In this document: one piece after another, positions 17,424 through 27,668 of the stretch
Position numbering within the stretch: position 1 is the stretch's first letter
How the letters are laid out: each line of letters begins with the position of its first letter
Assembly: GCA_965223305.1 (NCBI GenBank)
Contig: CBDCWT010000074.1
Location: 1-64,000 of the forward strand
Direction: 5' to 3'
DNA: 64,000 nucleotides
DNA from: CBDCWT01 sp965223305
Lineage (GTDB): Bacteria; Planctomycetota; Planctomycetia; Pirellulales; Pirellulaceae
The notes under the pieces: model-generated
The model's input: only the letters and a program-made list of their open reading frames with translations
Databases searched by the model: none
What the model was told of the DNA's origin: nothing
Translations under genes and position numbers: made by a program

Positions 17424-20173
17424 CTAGGGAGTCCCTTCTTCGTCATCCGGCACCGTCACCACTGCTCGAGTGTCTTCGCGCTCGAGGTTCAACAGATCCA
17501 GTGGTTTGGTGTCCTCGATATCTGCCCAGCAGTTCCGGTCGGGCTCGGGATCAGGCAGGCGGCCGAATTTCAAATGCACCAGAAACAGCGTTCGGCTGTT
17601 CACTTGAGAAGCGGCTGGTGAAACTGTCCGCGCGGGGAGCGTTTGGTCGGACCAGCCGATCAAACGGGTGTCTCCAGGACGCAACAACAAACCGCGGCTC
17701 GCCAGTTCGACGAGCTGGCCCAGCGAAACCTCTCCCGCACGAGCATCACGGCACCGTAGACGAAGTTCTTCCATGTCCCATTCACCATTTCCATCTCGGT
17801 CGCCGCGAACGAAGCTTCCGCGCAGCTCGGCGTCTTCGTTCAGCTCACCCTGGCTCAACACACGATCGTTGTCCTGGTCCAACTCGGACATGATCTTGGC
17901 GGTCTGCGCAGCGAGGCTCAAGGTCGCCGGTGACCGATCCCACTGCTCGAAGCGTGGAATGTTGTTGGCCACATGGACGAACTCGACCGGGTGTGAAGTC
18001 TTGGCTGCCAACTCCCCGATCCAAGCCGCCTCGAGGCGGCCGTCCTCGGCGCGGCGCAAGATGCCTGCGTCCTGGAGCAACCAGGTCGTGTTGTTGACAA
18101 GTTTGCCCTCCTGCTCCAAGTAGAAGCTGCCCCCCAAGTCACAGTATTGCTCGCTGTGGAGGATTCCCGTCTTGTTCGACGCTACTTGAAAACCGCTCAG
18201 CCCTAACTCTCGTTCGCGACGGAGGCCAGCGGTCAGCACACCATCGCGATTTCGTCGCCGGTCATCAACCGCCGAGCCAAACGGTTGGATCAGCCGAATC
18301 TGGATCTTCGAAGGAGACCTTGTACTTGGTCGACAGCGAGGTGTAGAGCGCCGTGTAGCGTGTCACGTGCGCGCGGGGGTAGTCCGCCTGCACTTCGGCC
18401 ACTGCGACCTCAGTCAAGCTGCTGGCGAAACCGATGTCGAGCTGGGCGAGCCTGATCACGGCAAAGGCTCCGGCCACAGCGATCAGCGGCGCGGCAAGCC
18501 AGGCCCATTCCACGCGACCGATTAAACGAAAGATGCCCCAATTGACCGGAGCCAGCACCAGCAGGTAGATCGCCAAGACCTGGAGCACGAATTCGCCGCG
18601 AGGTACCGAAATGCCCGCTGCGTCCCGCAGCGCTCCCCGGGCGGCCGTGGCCGCTCCGCTCCGATCGTTCCAGGCGGCCACCCCGCGCGCGCCGGCCGGG
18701 GGGAAATCACCTAGGAAGCTGGCCGCCGGCTCGTTCGGCTGGGGTGTCGCCTGGGGCGGCGCAGCAGCGCTCCGGTTTTTGGTCGACGAGGCGCTGCAGG
18801 TCGCCCACTGCGCCCTGTGTCGCCGGTCTGATTGCGCGATGTGGATTGTTGCCGACATCGCGGCTGAAATATCGCAAGCCGGAGATCAGCCGCGAATCAG
18901 TCGGCTTTACTGGTTCGCTGGTCAACCAAGTGGTGTGGGCGATTGTGTCACGAGACTCGAAAGCACGCGGCGGCCGCCGCAGCAGGCAGGCGTTGAAGAA
19001 GCTGTCGTAGCTCTGCCAGCGTAGGATCGCCTGATCGGTTAAAGAGAAAGCGGTCACCACAATCCTGCCGCGGCCCACGCGGCGTTCGGTCACCAGTCCG
19101 GCCGTGTGCGGTACAACTTGAGCATCGGCGTGGTTCGACAGCCGCACTCCGACTAAGGGGCTGCCTGGCAACATCTTCAAGTCTCTCGATTCACCAGTTT
19201 GGCGATTGACGATCGACCAATGCTCGTTGAGTTCATCGATCGCTTCCTGCTCGAGTTCCATCGATCGCTCTTCCTTCGCCGGCAGGTACGGGTCGAGGAA
19301 ACTGCCTTGGAGTTTAGCCAATGAGTTCGGACCGCTCACAATGATCTGGCCACCCCAATGGAGCCAATCGAGTAACGCCTCTTGCTGGTCCACGGTGACC
19401 GTGCCAACGTCTACGTCGTCCCATAACAGGTAAGCGATGGCGGACCAGGTCAGGGAGTGTGACGGCAGCGGCGCGAAACGGTCGATTTGTGGGAGCAACA
19501 CGCGGTAGTGAAGCAGCCTGTCGAGCGTCAGGTCCGCCTCGGCATTTGGCGACTCGATCGACGTCAGGACTTTTAAGTAGCCGTACCGGTCCGGTTCGCT
19601 GGCCAAGACCAAGAAGAAGTACTGGTAGTCGCGCAACGGGAGCACCGACACGCGGTCTGCCAAACCAATGAGACCGCCGCCTCGAGCGGCCCGCAGTTCG
19701 CGATTCAAATAGACACTCTTTCCGCTGGGTAAGCTGGGAATGTAGTAGGGCGTGTTGAAGACTTTAAGTTGTCCTTTGGGGAGCGCCGCCGGAAAGGAAG
19801 AGAAGAGCTCGAATTGAGTATTCTCGACAGGATAGATCGCTCCGTGCAGATCCGTCGATGCGGTCCGCAACTCCGCCTGAATATCGAAGTTGTTGGCGCG
19901 GATCTCATGCACGACGCTGGTCCAATGTCCCGGTTTAGCCAGCGGCGGCCGCCCCTCGGATGTGTCGTCGCCGGGCACCGTCGCCGCCGACAGCATCTCG
20001 ACATCCTCCTTGGGCTTTTCTTCTTCGTCCTCACCTTCTTCCTCGTCGTCGATGTCCCGCAACTCGTCGCTCCGCTGGATCAGCGGGTTGCGGCAGCCGC
20101 TGCAACCGGGCACCGTCGCGACGAGCATCAGCGCGGCGAGACTCCAAAGGACCAGTTTCGTGGAAGCGTTCAT
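17424..20173 (-). pseudogene. Large lipoprotein/membrane protein linked to ABC ATPase, two frameshifts
   Basis: One gene of about 915 codons in three frames: 20173 to about 18770 (N-terminal lipoprotein signal LMLVATVPGC, an acidic linker DDEEEGEDEEEKPKED, then a domain with WLHWGGQIIVSGPNSLAKL typical of planctomycete ABC-associated proteins), 18770 to 18265 (two membrane segments, VLAIYLLVLAPVNWGIFRLI and WLAAPLIAVAGAFAVIRL), and 18250 to 17424 (C-terminal part with EF-hand-like DQDNDRVLSQGEL and DRDGNGEWDMEELRL). The first join is an extra A in an A5 run near 18778, the second an extra T near 18263. Probably an extracytoplasmic partner of the ABC ATPase downstream; specific function unknown. 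Confidence 0.75.
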
Positions 20174-20389
20174 CTTGGCGTCGGCGGCGACAAAGCCGTT
20201 TGAAAAACCCCTACGAGCAGTTGCGACGGGAGTTGCATCTTCGCGGGTGTCTCAACGCCCGCAGCTGATCGTCAAGGTGTTGTCCCTGACGATCCGGGAT
20301 CGAGGGCATGTTCGTCGCCTTTCTCCTTTTCTTTGCTTCGCACCCGGCTTGCCGAGGCAACCGAGGGCCCTGCAAGCCAGTGTAAGAGC

Positions 20390-21028
20390 TCAGCGGGGCT
20401 CAGGGAAGCGTCCGCGAGGTGCGTCCAGCAACCGCCGATATTGCTCGGGAGTGTCGAGATCCTCCCACTCCTCCGGCTCCTGCCATTCAATCTGGCGTAG
20501 GTCGTGACGCTTCACCAGCGCGTTGACACCCTCAGTGGGGGCCAGCTGACGGACCGCAGGTGCGAGGGACCAAGGAAAAACAACGGGGTGCCCACGCTTT
20601 CCGTGACGAACAGGGATCACGATCGCCGGCTCCTCCGCAGCAAAGGCTTTTAGGAGGTGATCGATCAACCTGGGTGAAAGCCGCGGCATGTCGGCCGGCG
20701 CGAGCAGCCAAGCATCTCGATCGCGGGGATGAAATTGGTTTTCTACGACCTCCAACGCGGCGGTCACAGAGAGCTTCATCTCAGCTGGATCGTGCTCCGG
20801 CTGGACGACCACCGCACCCCCGGCCCTACACCGTTTTGCTAAATCGCGATCGTCCCGTCGCACCACGGTAATGATGTGGTCGACTTGGCTGGTTCTCCAG
20901 ACCTGGAGGACGTAGTCGATGATGGTCCCTTGGCCAAAGGGCAACAGCAGCTTGGGTTGTCCCATCCGCGTGCTGTGGCCTGCGGCGGGGAGGATGACAA
21001 AGCTGCGCAGTTCCGAGTAAGCGCTCAA
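20390..21028 (-). CDS. MobA/MocA-like nucleotidyltransferase
   Basis: About 212 residues. The start is taken as TTG at 21028 because it overlaps the TGA of xdhC (TTGA) and yields the normal family N-terminus ELRSFVILPAAGHSTRMGQPKLLLPFG. That is the nucleotide-binding signature of MobA-like transferases; further motifs are LLAPADMPRL (metal-binding Asp), IVIPVRHGKRGHPVVFP and EDLDTPEQYRRLL. MocA adds CMP to molybdopterin to make the cytosine dinucleotide cofactor of xanthine dehydrogenase-type enzymes, which fits its coupling to xdhC. A longer in-frame extension to 21109 would lie inside xdhC and is unlikely. Confidence 0.88.
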   Translation of the reverse strand: MSAYSELRSFVILPAAGHSTRMGQPKLLLPFGQGTIIDYVLQVWRTSQVDHIITVVRRDDRDLAKRCRAGGAVVVQPEHDPAEMKLSVTAALEVVENQFHPRDRDAWLLAPADMPRLSPRLIDHLLKAFAAEEPAIVIPVRHGKRGHPVVFPWSLAPAVRQLAPTEGVNALVKRHDLRQIEWQEPEEWEDLDTPEQYRRLLDAPRGRFPEPR

Positions 21029-22119
21029 GCCTGTTGATCGCCCCCTACCGGCTGCGGGCGGTCCAGCACGATTCCTTGGCCACTGCGCACGGCGATCAGC
21101 TCCGCGCAAATACTAACGGCGATCTCTGGGACCGACTGCGAGCCGATGTCGATTCCCACCGGGGCGTGGACACGCTCCAAGGCCTCGTTTGAAATCCCGT
21201 TGTCTCGCAGATTCTCGAAAATCAAACGGATTTTGCGGCGGCTCCCGATAAGCCCCACGTAGCGCGCACCGCGCTCCGCCAGATGATACAGAGCCTGCTG
21301 GTCGTGGTTGTGGCCGCGGGTGACGATCAGGCAAAAGGTCTCTGGTGTGATTTCCAGATCCCGCAAGACTTGCTCGACCGGTCCGACCACCCGCCGTTGG
21401 ACTGCGGGAAAGCGGTCCTCGCTGAGGATGTCCTCCCGGTCGTCGACGACCCAGACATCGAAATCCAGTTCAATCGCCAGGTCGGTCACCGCCTTGCCAA
21501 CATGCCCGGCGCCGACGACCAGCAGTCGGCAACGCGGGTAGAGGGGCAGATAGGCCACGCCGCCGGCCACATAGGGACGCGGTCGCGAGTCGAGTTCCCT
21601 TAACGGCTCGACAATGGCGGCAGGCGCCTGGCCGTTCTCCTCGGAGCTCCTCAATGCTGCGACGAGCTGACGATCTGCATCAAAGAGATACGCTGCGGGC
21701 GCCTCCATGCCACTGGCCTCCGAGTCATACACAATTGCCTCGGTAAGTCCGGCACCTGACTCGACCAGACGCTGGAGATGAGCAAAGTAGTCGCCCGTCG
21801 CGCCCACGCCGAGGGGTTCGATCAGTACTTGCATACGCCCGCCGCAGATCAATCCGTCATCCCAGCCGTAGTCGCTGTCCAGCTGAAAGCGAGCCACCTC
21901 CGCCACGCCTTGGGCCAAGACTGCGAGCGCCCGGCGCTTCACCTCGGCTTCGACACAGCCGCCTCCCAAGGTTCCCAGCTGTGATCCGTCGGCTCGCACC
22001 AGCATCAGCGCGCCTGCCTTCTGGGGCGTCGAGCCGCGGGTCTCCACCAATCGGCAGTAGGCTACCGGACCGCCGTCACGAAGTAGGGTCGCGAGTTCTT
22101 GGACTACATCTCGCATCAT
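21025..22119 (-). CDS. xdhC: XdhC/CoxI family protein
   Basis: About 364 residues from the ATG at 22119, chosen by homology because upstream residues are arginine-rich noise. XdhC inserts sulfurated molybdenum cofactor into xanthine dehydrogenase-type hydroxylases. The N-terminal XdhC_CoxI domain shows VETRGSTPQKAGALMLV and LGTLGGGCVEAEVKR; the C-terminal Rossmann domain shows LLVVGAGHVGKAV and WVVDDRED, then VTRGHNHDQQAL and GLIGSRRKI. The upstream sequence CACCTCCTTTC is not a Shine-Dalgarno site, so translation initiation is unclear. It is coupled to the MocA-like gene. No dehydrogenase subunits lie in this window. Confidence 0.92.
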   Translation of the reverse strand: MMRDVVQELATLLRDGGPVAYCRLVETRGSTPQKAGALMLVRADGSQLGTLGGGCVEAEVKRRALAVLAQGVAEVARFQLDSDYGWDDGLICGGRMQVLIEPLGVGATGDYFAHLQRLVESGAGLTEAIVYDSEASGMEAPAAYLFDADRQLVAALRSSEENGQAPAAIVEPLRELDSRPRPYVAGGVAYLPLYPRCRLLVVGAGHVGKAVTDLAIELDFDVWVVDDREDILSEDRFPAVQRRVVGPVEQVLRDLEITPETFCLIVTRGHNHDQQALYHLAERGARYVGLIGSRRKIRLIFENLRDNGISNEALERVHAPVGIDIGSQSVPEIAVSICAELIAVRSGQGIVLDRPQPVGGDQQA

Positions 22120-22202
22120 TGGTTCGTTCGGAAAGGAGGTGTCTACGAAGTCGCCAACCTGCACTCGTCGGACAGCGAAGTGTGCAACCTCAAAACAGCC
22201 GT

Positions 22203-22520
22203 CTAGGGGGCCGGCGCAGGCTCCAGAATCTGCAGGTCCACGCGTTTGACAAGCTCTTTGACCTGCTCCCGATACTCCAGCATGTGCGGCGCGGCGAGAT
22301 GGGCGCGCAGCGCCTGCAGACTCTCCCATTTCTCGACGATCGTAACGACCTCGTCGCGGACCGCGCCTTGCACGGCGATTCCACTGGAGACGTCGATCGT
22401 GGGCTCGTATTCGATGCATCCTTCCTCCGCCAGCACGTTGGGCACATTGGCCAGAAACGCCGCTAGAAAGGCGTCACGTTTTCCGGCCTCAACCTCAATG
22501 GTCGCGATCACGTAAATCAT
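22203..22520 (-). CDS. Antibiotic biosynthesis monooxygenase (ABM) domain protein
   Basis: About 105 residues from the ATG at 22520 (MIYVIATIEVEAGKRDAF). It is a single ABM domain, the small ferredoxin-like fold of YgiN-type quinol monooxygenases: AAFLANVPNVLAEEGCIEYEP, VVTIVEKWESLQALRAHL and HMLEYREQVKELV match the pattern. Such proteins dimerise and oxidise quinols or small aromatic compounds without cofactors. It ends 83 bp before xdhC on the same strand. The residues before 22520 in the frame lack family similarity. Confidence 0.88.
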   Translation of the reverse strand: MIYVIATIEVEAGKRDAFLAAFLANVPNVLAEEGCIEYEPTIDVSSGIAVQGAVRDEVVTIVEKWESLQALRAHLAAPHMLEYREQVKELVKRVDLQILEPAPAP

Positions 22521-22883
22521 GACGACTTTCGAGCGCAAAGTGACTTCGCTGGGTGCTGAGCGCCACGCGGTCAACTTACGCCGCGAGGCTAGGATATCCA
22601 GTTCAACAAGAGCCCCCATTGTGATCCGCGGCGACCCTCGCGACAACGGGGGGCTGCACGGCTGCTGTAGGACGCCATCTGCAAACTTTCCAAGCAGGAT
22701 TGTAAATCTGTTCACTAAGTGTCCAATGATAGCAGCCGCCGCCGCTCACGCTTAACTTCCAGTCGCACCGCCATTTGAGAGAGGTGGTCCGAACGCGAAG
22801 GTCGATTGGCACGTCGAATGCGTTATAGTTTCCGCAACTGCCCTTCTTGAGTCCTCTCAATCGATCTAGCAAAGGAGTGTGCC

Positions 22884-23219
22884 ATGCTGGTCCTCACACG
22901 GAAGTCTCAACAACGCATTCGGATCGGCAACGACATCACCGTGACCATTCTGAAGGTCCGAGGCAACGCTGTCAGTGTTGGCATTGAAGCTCCCCGCGAT
23001 GTTCGCGTCGTAAGGGGTGAGTTGAAACCGATCGACGATGCGCGGGGTGCTGACAGCAGCGACGGCGAGGCGGCTGCCAGCGATGGTAGCCGCGTGAATT
23101 GCGAAGACGATCTCCAGGCCAAATCGACCTCGAACAATTCACTGCGCGCCTTCGTGCGCCAGCTCCGTAGCACCGAGTATCCTACCGAGCGCGCATGCCA
23201 CGAGCTGCAAGCAAGTTGA
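22884..23219 (+). CDS. csrA: Carbon storage regulator CsrA with long C-terminal extension
   Basis: A 111-residue protein. The first 50 residues are a clear CsrA domain (MLVLTRKSQQRIRIGNDITV, VSVGIEAPRDVRVVRGEL). CsrA binds GGA motifs in mRNA leaders and controls translation and stability. The next 60 residues, acidic and serine-rich (DARGADSSDGEAAASDG) then basic (RAFVRQLRSTEYPTERA), are absent from standard CsrA of about 60 residues. The start is supported by AAAGGAGTGTGCC. It is divergent from the ABM/xdhC genes. A second csrA lies at 29357-29608. Confidence 0.94.
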   Translation: MLVLTRKSQQRIRIGNDITVTILKVRGNAVSVGIEAPRDVRVVRGELKPIDDARGADSSDGEAAASDGSRVNCEDDLQAKSTSNNSLRAFVRQLRSTEYPTERACHELQAS

Positions 23220-23919
23220 GCTGTGGCGAACTGCGGGGCTAGAAGAAAACCGCTGCCGCCCAGGAGAACGCCGCGCCACGAAATCAGCCGGAATGCGTTA
23301 GCATCCGGTTTGTTTTAAACCGTGGGCTAACACCCAGCGGCTGATGGTGCGATTTCGGCTCGGCAGGAGCCTCGCCCTCCCGAGCGTTATGTACGGTTGT
23401 TGCCGTGGTGTGATGGGCACTCTGCCAAATCAGCCGGAATGCGTTAGCATCCGGTTTAGTGTTGAACCGTGGTCAACGCCCAGCGGCTGATGTTGCGATT
23501 TCGGCTCGGCAGGAGCCTCGCCCTCCCGAGCGTTATGTACGGTTGTTGCCGTGGTGTGATGGGCACTCTGCCAAATCAGCCGGAATGCGTTAGCATCCGG
23601 TTTAGTGTTGAACCGTGGTCAACGCCCAGCGGCTGATGTTGCGATTTCGGCTCGGCAGGAGCCTTGCCCTCCCGGGCGTTATGTACGGTTGTTGCCGTGG
23701 TGTGATGGGCACTCTGCTAGATCAGCCGGAATGCGTTAGCATCCGGTTTGTTTTAAACCGTGGGCTAACACCCAGCGGCTGATGGTGCGATTTCGGCTCG
23801 GCAGGAGCCTTGCGCTCCCGGGCGTTATGTACGGTTGTTGCCGTGGTGTGATCGGCATTCTGCCAAATCAGCCGGCATGCGTTAGCATCCGGTTGGTGCT
23901 GAACCGTGGGCTAACGCCC

Positions 23920-25489
23920 AATGCCGCTAATTTTGTTAAACAGTGACAAGAAGACACTTTTTGGCACGAGATTTGCGCTGTCATCCTGATTTGGTTTTGG
24001 ACTGCCATGTCAGGAGGGCACACGATGGCAAAGAACGATCAGAGGACCGCGTTCACAGAACAAGAGCTGTATGCCGCCATTGATACGCTCCGGCAAATGC
24101 TGCCGGAGGAAGAACTGAGTCGATTGCAGCCTTCTTCACCCAACACCATCTACACCACCTATCTCACGTTGTGGATGCTCATCTTGCAGCGGCTCGGTGG
24201 CGGCAAGTCGCTCGAAGGCGTCGTCAAAGACGTGCTAGCTTACAGCCGAGAACTGCTGCCGCCCAACAAACGTGTCTCCGAAGGAACTCTCTCGCAATCG
24301 TCCGCCGCGTACAGCAACGCCCGACAGCGGCTCGAACTGCGAACGGTCGAGTACCTCGCTGAGCGTGTCAGCCAATCGCTGATCGAGACCGCGACGCCCA
24401 TCTTCGACAATCAGTTGACGTTTCTTATTGACGGCACCACGATCACCTTGTCGCCGACTCCCGAGTTGCAAGCAGCCTTCCCGCCGGCCACGAACCAACA
24501 CGGCGAAACGGTGTGGCCGGTCGCCATGCTGCTGGTTGCTCACGAGTTGTGCAGCGGTGTCGCGTTGCCGCCTGAAATTGGAGCTATGTACGGCGAGCAC
24601 AATACTTCAGAAGCGGCCCAAGCCAAAGCGATCGCCGAACGGCTACCGCCCGGTGCGATCATGATGGCAGACTCCGGCTTCGGCATCTTCGGAGTCGTCT
24701 ACCACGTCGTCGGCACCGGCCATCCAATTCTGTTTCGCATGACCAAGTCGCGTTTCAAGCCACTACGCCGTCGAGCGACCTTGGTGGAAGACTTTGACTG
24801 CTACCGCACGTATGAAGTCCGTTGGACGCCCAGCGCGAAAGACCGCCGCTCGCATCCGGAATTGCCTGAGGACGCCACGGTTGATGTTTTTCTCCACGAA
24901 GCTCCCCTCGAAAACGGGGAGACGCTTTACTTGGTGACAACTTTGCCACTGTCAGCCATCGAAGCAGGCGAGCACTACGCGCGCCGCTACGACGTCGAAC
25001 ATGACATCCGCGACATCAAGGTCGCCTTGGACACGGAAAACATCCGGGCTCAGAGCGTGGCGATGGTGAAAAAGGAGTTGCTGACCTCGATCGTGGCTTA
25101 CAACTTGGTGGTGCAGTTCCGTCGTCAAGCGGCGTCGTTGGCAGGTGTGCCTCCGCGTCGCCTGAGTTTCACACGTGTGTGGGACAACTTCTCGAGCTAC
25201 TTACTCACGTACGGACCCTGCGACAGTGCGGCCTGGACCAGCCGCTTCGAGGAAGCCCTTCAGCTTACGGCGCGTTACGCGAAACTCCCCAACCGTCCCG
25301 GCCGAAATTACCCCCGACGCGCGCACCCGCGTCGCCCCAAGTCGACCAAATTCATGAAAAAACAACGCTCCACCGAAAAACAACGCTCCACCGAAAAACA
25401 ACGCTCCACCGAAAAACAACGCCCCACCGAAAAACAACGCCCCACCGACAGCCGACCACCCCCAAGCGAAACCTAAAGTGAGTGCCATT
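23920..25489 (+). mobile_element. IS4-family insertion sequence, complete
   Basis: The element is 1570 bp. Its ends match as inverted repeats: AATGCCGCTAATTTT on the left and, read inward, AATGGCACTCACTTT on the right (11 of 15 identical). It is flanked by an exact 12-bp duplication, gggctaacgccc, at 23908-23919 and 25490-25501, within the range known for IS4 elements. It carries one transposase gene. The target is the loop region of a hairpin in the 146-bp tandem repeat. Confidence 0.88.
24025..25476 (+). CDS. IS4-family transposase
   Basis: About 483 residues from the ATG at 24025, which has AGGAGGG seven bases upstream; a further ATG at 24007 is in frame. Family DDE residues are visible: Asp in LTFLIDGTTITLSP, Asp in AIMMADSGFGIFG, and Glu in the YREK-like block HYARRYDVEHDIRDIK. 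The C-terminus ends in a five-fold repeat of a KQRSTE-like pentapeptide encoded by a 15-bp tandem repeat (25364-25448), a basic tail unusual for the family. The gene appears intact. Confidence 0.92.
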   Translation: MAKNDQRTAFTEQELYAAIDTLRQMLPEEELSRLQPSSPNTIYTTYLTLWMLILQRLGGGKSLEGVVKDVLAYSRELLPPNKRVSEGTLSQSSAAYSNARQRLELRTVEYLAERVSQSLIETATPIFDNQLTFLIDGTTITLSPTPELQAAFPPATNQHGETVWPVAMLLVAHELCSGVALPPEIGAMYGEHNTSEAAQAKAIAERLPPGAIMMADSGFGIFGVVYHVVGTGHPILFRMTKSRFKPLRRRATLVEDFDCYRTYEVRWTPSAKDRRSHPELPEDATVDVFLHEAPLENGETLYLVTTLPLSAIEAGEHYARRYDVEHDIRDIKVALDTENIRAQSVAMVKKELLTSIVAYNLVVQFRRQAASLAGVPPRRLSFTRVWDNFSSYLLTYGPCDSAAWTSRFEEALQLTARYAKLPNRPGRNYPRRAHPRRPKSTKFMKKQRSTEKQRSTEKQRSTEKQRPTEKQRPTDSRPPPSET

Positions 25490-25667
25490 GGGCTAACGCC
25501 CAGCGGCTGATGTTGCGATTTCGGCTCGGCAGGAGCCTCGCCCTCCCGAGCGTTATGTACGGTTGTTGCCGTGGTGTGATCGGCACTCTGCCAAATCAGC
25601 CGGAATGCGTTAGCATCCGGTTTGGTGTTGAACCGTGGTCAACGCCCAGCGACTGATCGTGCGGCCG

Positions 25668-27668
25668 TCACCACTTGGTGACAGAGCTGTTTATTGGCAC
25701 GGTGTAGGTTGCCGGTAAAGCCGACCAACTGTGGCTCAGTTCCGCGAGTGCTGCCTGGCGATGCTCGAGAAGAATGCGGCGAACTTCGAGAATACTCTTG
25801 GGATGCCGGTGGATGTTGACGTGGTCTGCCGGAATGGTGACTTCGGATTCCACGTCCTCAAGGTGCGCGCTCTCGTACGAAACAACTCCATCGCCTTCAC
25901 CCGCGATCCGGCTCACCAATCCCTGATTCGGCACCAGACCGACGATGTTGTGATAACGCGTCCAGGGCGCCCGCTCCGAACGCAACACCGCAGCCAATAT
26001 CGGTGAGTTGGGTGCCAGGGAGTCGATGCTCGTGTTCACCGACAGCAATTCTGTGCTACGAAAGAAATCTGGGTTCTCACGCACCAATCGCTGGCTCACG
26101 CGGACCATCATCTCGGGAAGCATGATCAGCTTCCGACCCAGCCAGCGCGTGTAGTCATTGACGAATTCACTGCCACGGTGAGGTGTGCCGATGGTGACCA
26201 CTCGTCGTACCGCTGGGTTCGGTGTGAAGAACACGGTTTTCGCCAGCCGTTCGCGAACCTCCCGGTCCGCATTCAACTCCTCGAACGGCCGGTCGCTGAG
26301 GATGCTCCAGAAGTCATCCTTGCTGTTGAGCGTCTGCATCCGAGAGAGCAACCCACCCATGCTATGGCCGACCAGTACCATCTGACTCAAAGCGCGCGAT
26401 TTCTCCTGCGGGTCGACTGCGGCCAAGCAGCGTTGCAGGTCGTCGCGCAGGTGAGCAGCACTGACCCAGAACGGCTGCCCGGTTGGGTAGAGGTAAAACC
26501 AAAACTGGTACTGGTCACGCAACTCGGGAAACGAACGCAGGTCGTTGTACATCTCCATCCATGTGAGTGGAGACGACCACAAACCGTGCACCAGCAAGAC
26601 GGGGATCTTGCGGGGGTCATAGGGATCCAGCATGTAGAGCCCGCGGAGACTGTCAGCGCGACCGGGCGCCACCAGGGCGAGAGTCGCGATCGATTCCTTC
26701 CCCTCGAACTCCGGGTTGTCTAGGAAGAACGCGAGCGGTGTCGTCAGATCGGTCTCCAGCGGAACCCGTCGTCCGGCGACCTCTATGTCTTTGGTCACCA
26801 CTGGATCGTACAACTCCAGCACGCAATGCACACTGCCCGCCGCTGGTGCATGCGACGGATCCAGGGGCAGCACACGTAGGAAAGCCGTAGCGGCAAAGCT
26901 CAATCCGGGCGGGTAGAACTGTTCCGCGGGTTCGGCGTTCGAATGTGGCTTGCGGACGACGACCAATGGAACGCCCAGACCATACGTCAGATGACGATTA
27001 GCCAAGCCTTCGATTTCGTAGTCGGACACGAATTCAAGGCGTTCGAAGTCTTCCTCATGCCACGCGCCGCGGGCCGACACTGAGACTTGGAACTTCAGTG
27101 TGCCGGTATCGATGGTGTAGACTTTGCCAGGCGCAATCTGCCCCTCGCGGTTCACGATGCGCATCGCCCCTTCGAGGGCGCCGTTATAGAGGTCGCAGGC
27201 CCCCCGAAACTGGGGATCGTAAGGATTGCGAAAGCGGTCAAAGCGGGAGTCAAAAAGGTACCAGTAGGCATGGGCGACCGCAGCTCCATACAGCTTGAGC
27301 GATTCAGATTGCCGCCCCAGCGCAGCAGCTTTGCGGGCTTGGATATAGGCAAGTTCAGCGTAGGCGTAGAGCTTTTCGGCCTGCGGGTCGGCTTCGATTT
27401 CTGCTTGCAGGCCCGCCAAGACCTGCTGGCTGCTGCCTTCGGTGAGGTCGTACTGTCGCAACAGCTGGGCCGTTCGCGGCGTCGCTTTAGGACCGGTCAC
27501 CGAGAACAACCGCAGCGGTCCGGCGAGCGGATTGCGAGGTGCTCTCCGAAGCGTAGCGAACTCGGTGCTCGCGCATCCGCCCGCGAAAATGACCAGCAGA
27601 GCGCAGAGTACCACGCAGGTCGCGCCGCGCGGACGACCCCCAGGGAACCGGTGAATCTGCCGTGCCAT
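25668..27668 (-). CDS. Lipoprotein alpha/beta hydrolase (lipase/PGAP1-like)
   Basis: About 666 residues from the ATG at 27668. The N-terminus is a lipoprotein signal (ATCVVLCALLVIFAGGC, lipobox AGGC), so the protein is membrane-anchored and exported. The first 200 residues hold a helical TPR-like region (LYAYAELAYIQARKAAALG). The C-terminal half is an alpha/beta hydrolase: IPVLLVHGLWSSPLTW (oxyanion hole), nucleophile elbow VLVGHSMGGLLSRM and late His-containing GDGVVSYESAH. It resembles planctomycete lipases with PGAP1-like core. Continuation of the frame beyond 27668 to 28307 is antisense to the DegT gene and not coding. Confidence 0.88.
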   Translation of the reverse strand: MARQIHRFPGGRPRGATCVVLCALLVIFAGGCASTEFATLRRAPRNPLAGPLRLFSVTGPKATPRTAQLLRQYDLTEGSSQQVLAGLQAEIEADPQAEKLYAYAELAYIQARKAAALGRQSESLKLYGAAVAHAYWYLFDSRFDRFRNPYDPQFRGACDLYNGALEGAMRIVNREGQIAPGKVYTIDTGTLKFQVSVSARGAWHEEDFERLEFVSDYEIEGLANRHLTYGLGVPLVVVRKPHSNAEPAEQFYPPGLSFAATAFLRVLPLDPSHAPAAGSVHCVLELYDPVVTKDIEVAGRRVPLETDLTTPLAFFLDNPEFEGKESIATLALVAPGRADSLRGLYMLDPYDPRKIPVLLVHGLWSSPLTWMEMYNDLRSFPELRDQYQFWFYLYPTGQPFWVSAAHLRDDLQRCLAAVDPQEKSRALSQMVLVGHSMGGLLSRMQTLNSKDDFWSILSDRPFEELNADREVRERLAKTVFFTPNPAVRRVVTIGTPHRGSEFVNDYTRWLGRKLIMLPEMMVRVSQRLVRENPDFFRSTELLSVNTSIDSLAPNSPILAAVLRSERAPWTRYHNIVGLVPNQGLVSRIAGEGDGVVSYESAHLEDVESEVTIPADHVNIHRHPKSILEVRRILLEHRQAALAELSHSWSALPATYTVPINSSVTKW

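Larger units (their letters stand above)
23283..25665. repeat. 146-bp tandem repeat array, split by an IS4-family element
   Basis: Units begin atcagccgg at 23283, 23429, 23575, 23721 and 23867, exactly 146 bp apart. The fifth is interrupted at 23919 and resumes at 25490; a sixth begins at 25595 and breaks off near 25665. Once the insertion and one duplicate copy are removed, the sixth again falls 146 bp after the fifth. Each unit carries an imperfect inverted repeat (cagccggaatgcgttagca against the complement of gggctaacgcccagcggctg) and one ggctcggcaggagcc hairpin. There are no variable spacers, so it is not CRISPR. Confidence 0.95.

Noticed and set aside
24007..24024. Earlier ATG for the IS4 transposase
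   Set aside because: The ATG at 24025 has an AGGAGGG site at good spacing, which itself lies inside the first codons of the longer frame.
23283..25665. Possible CRISPR array
   Set aside because: The 146-bp units are nearly identical throughout, with no unique spacers, and no cas genes are present.
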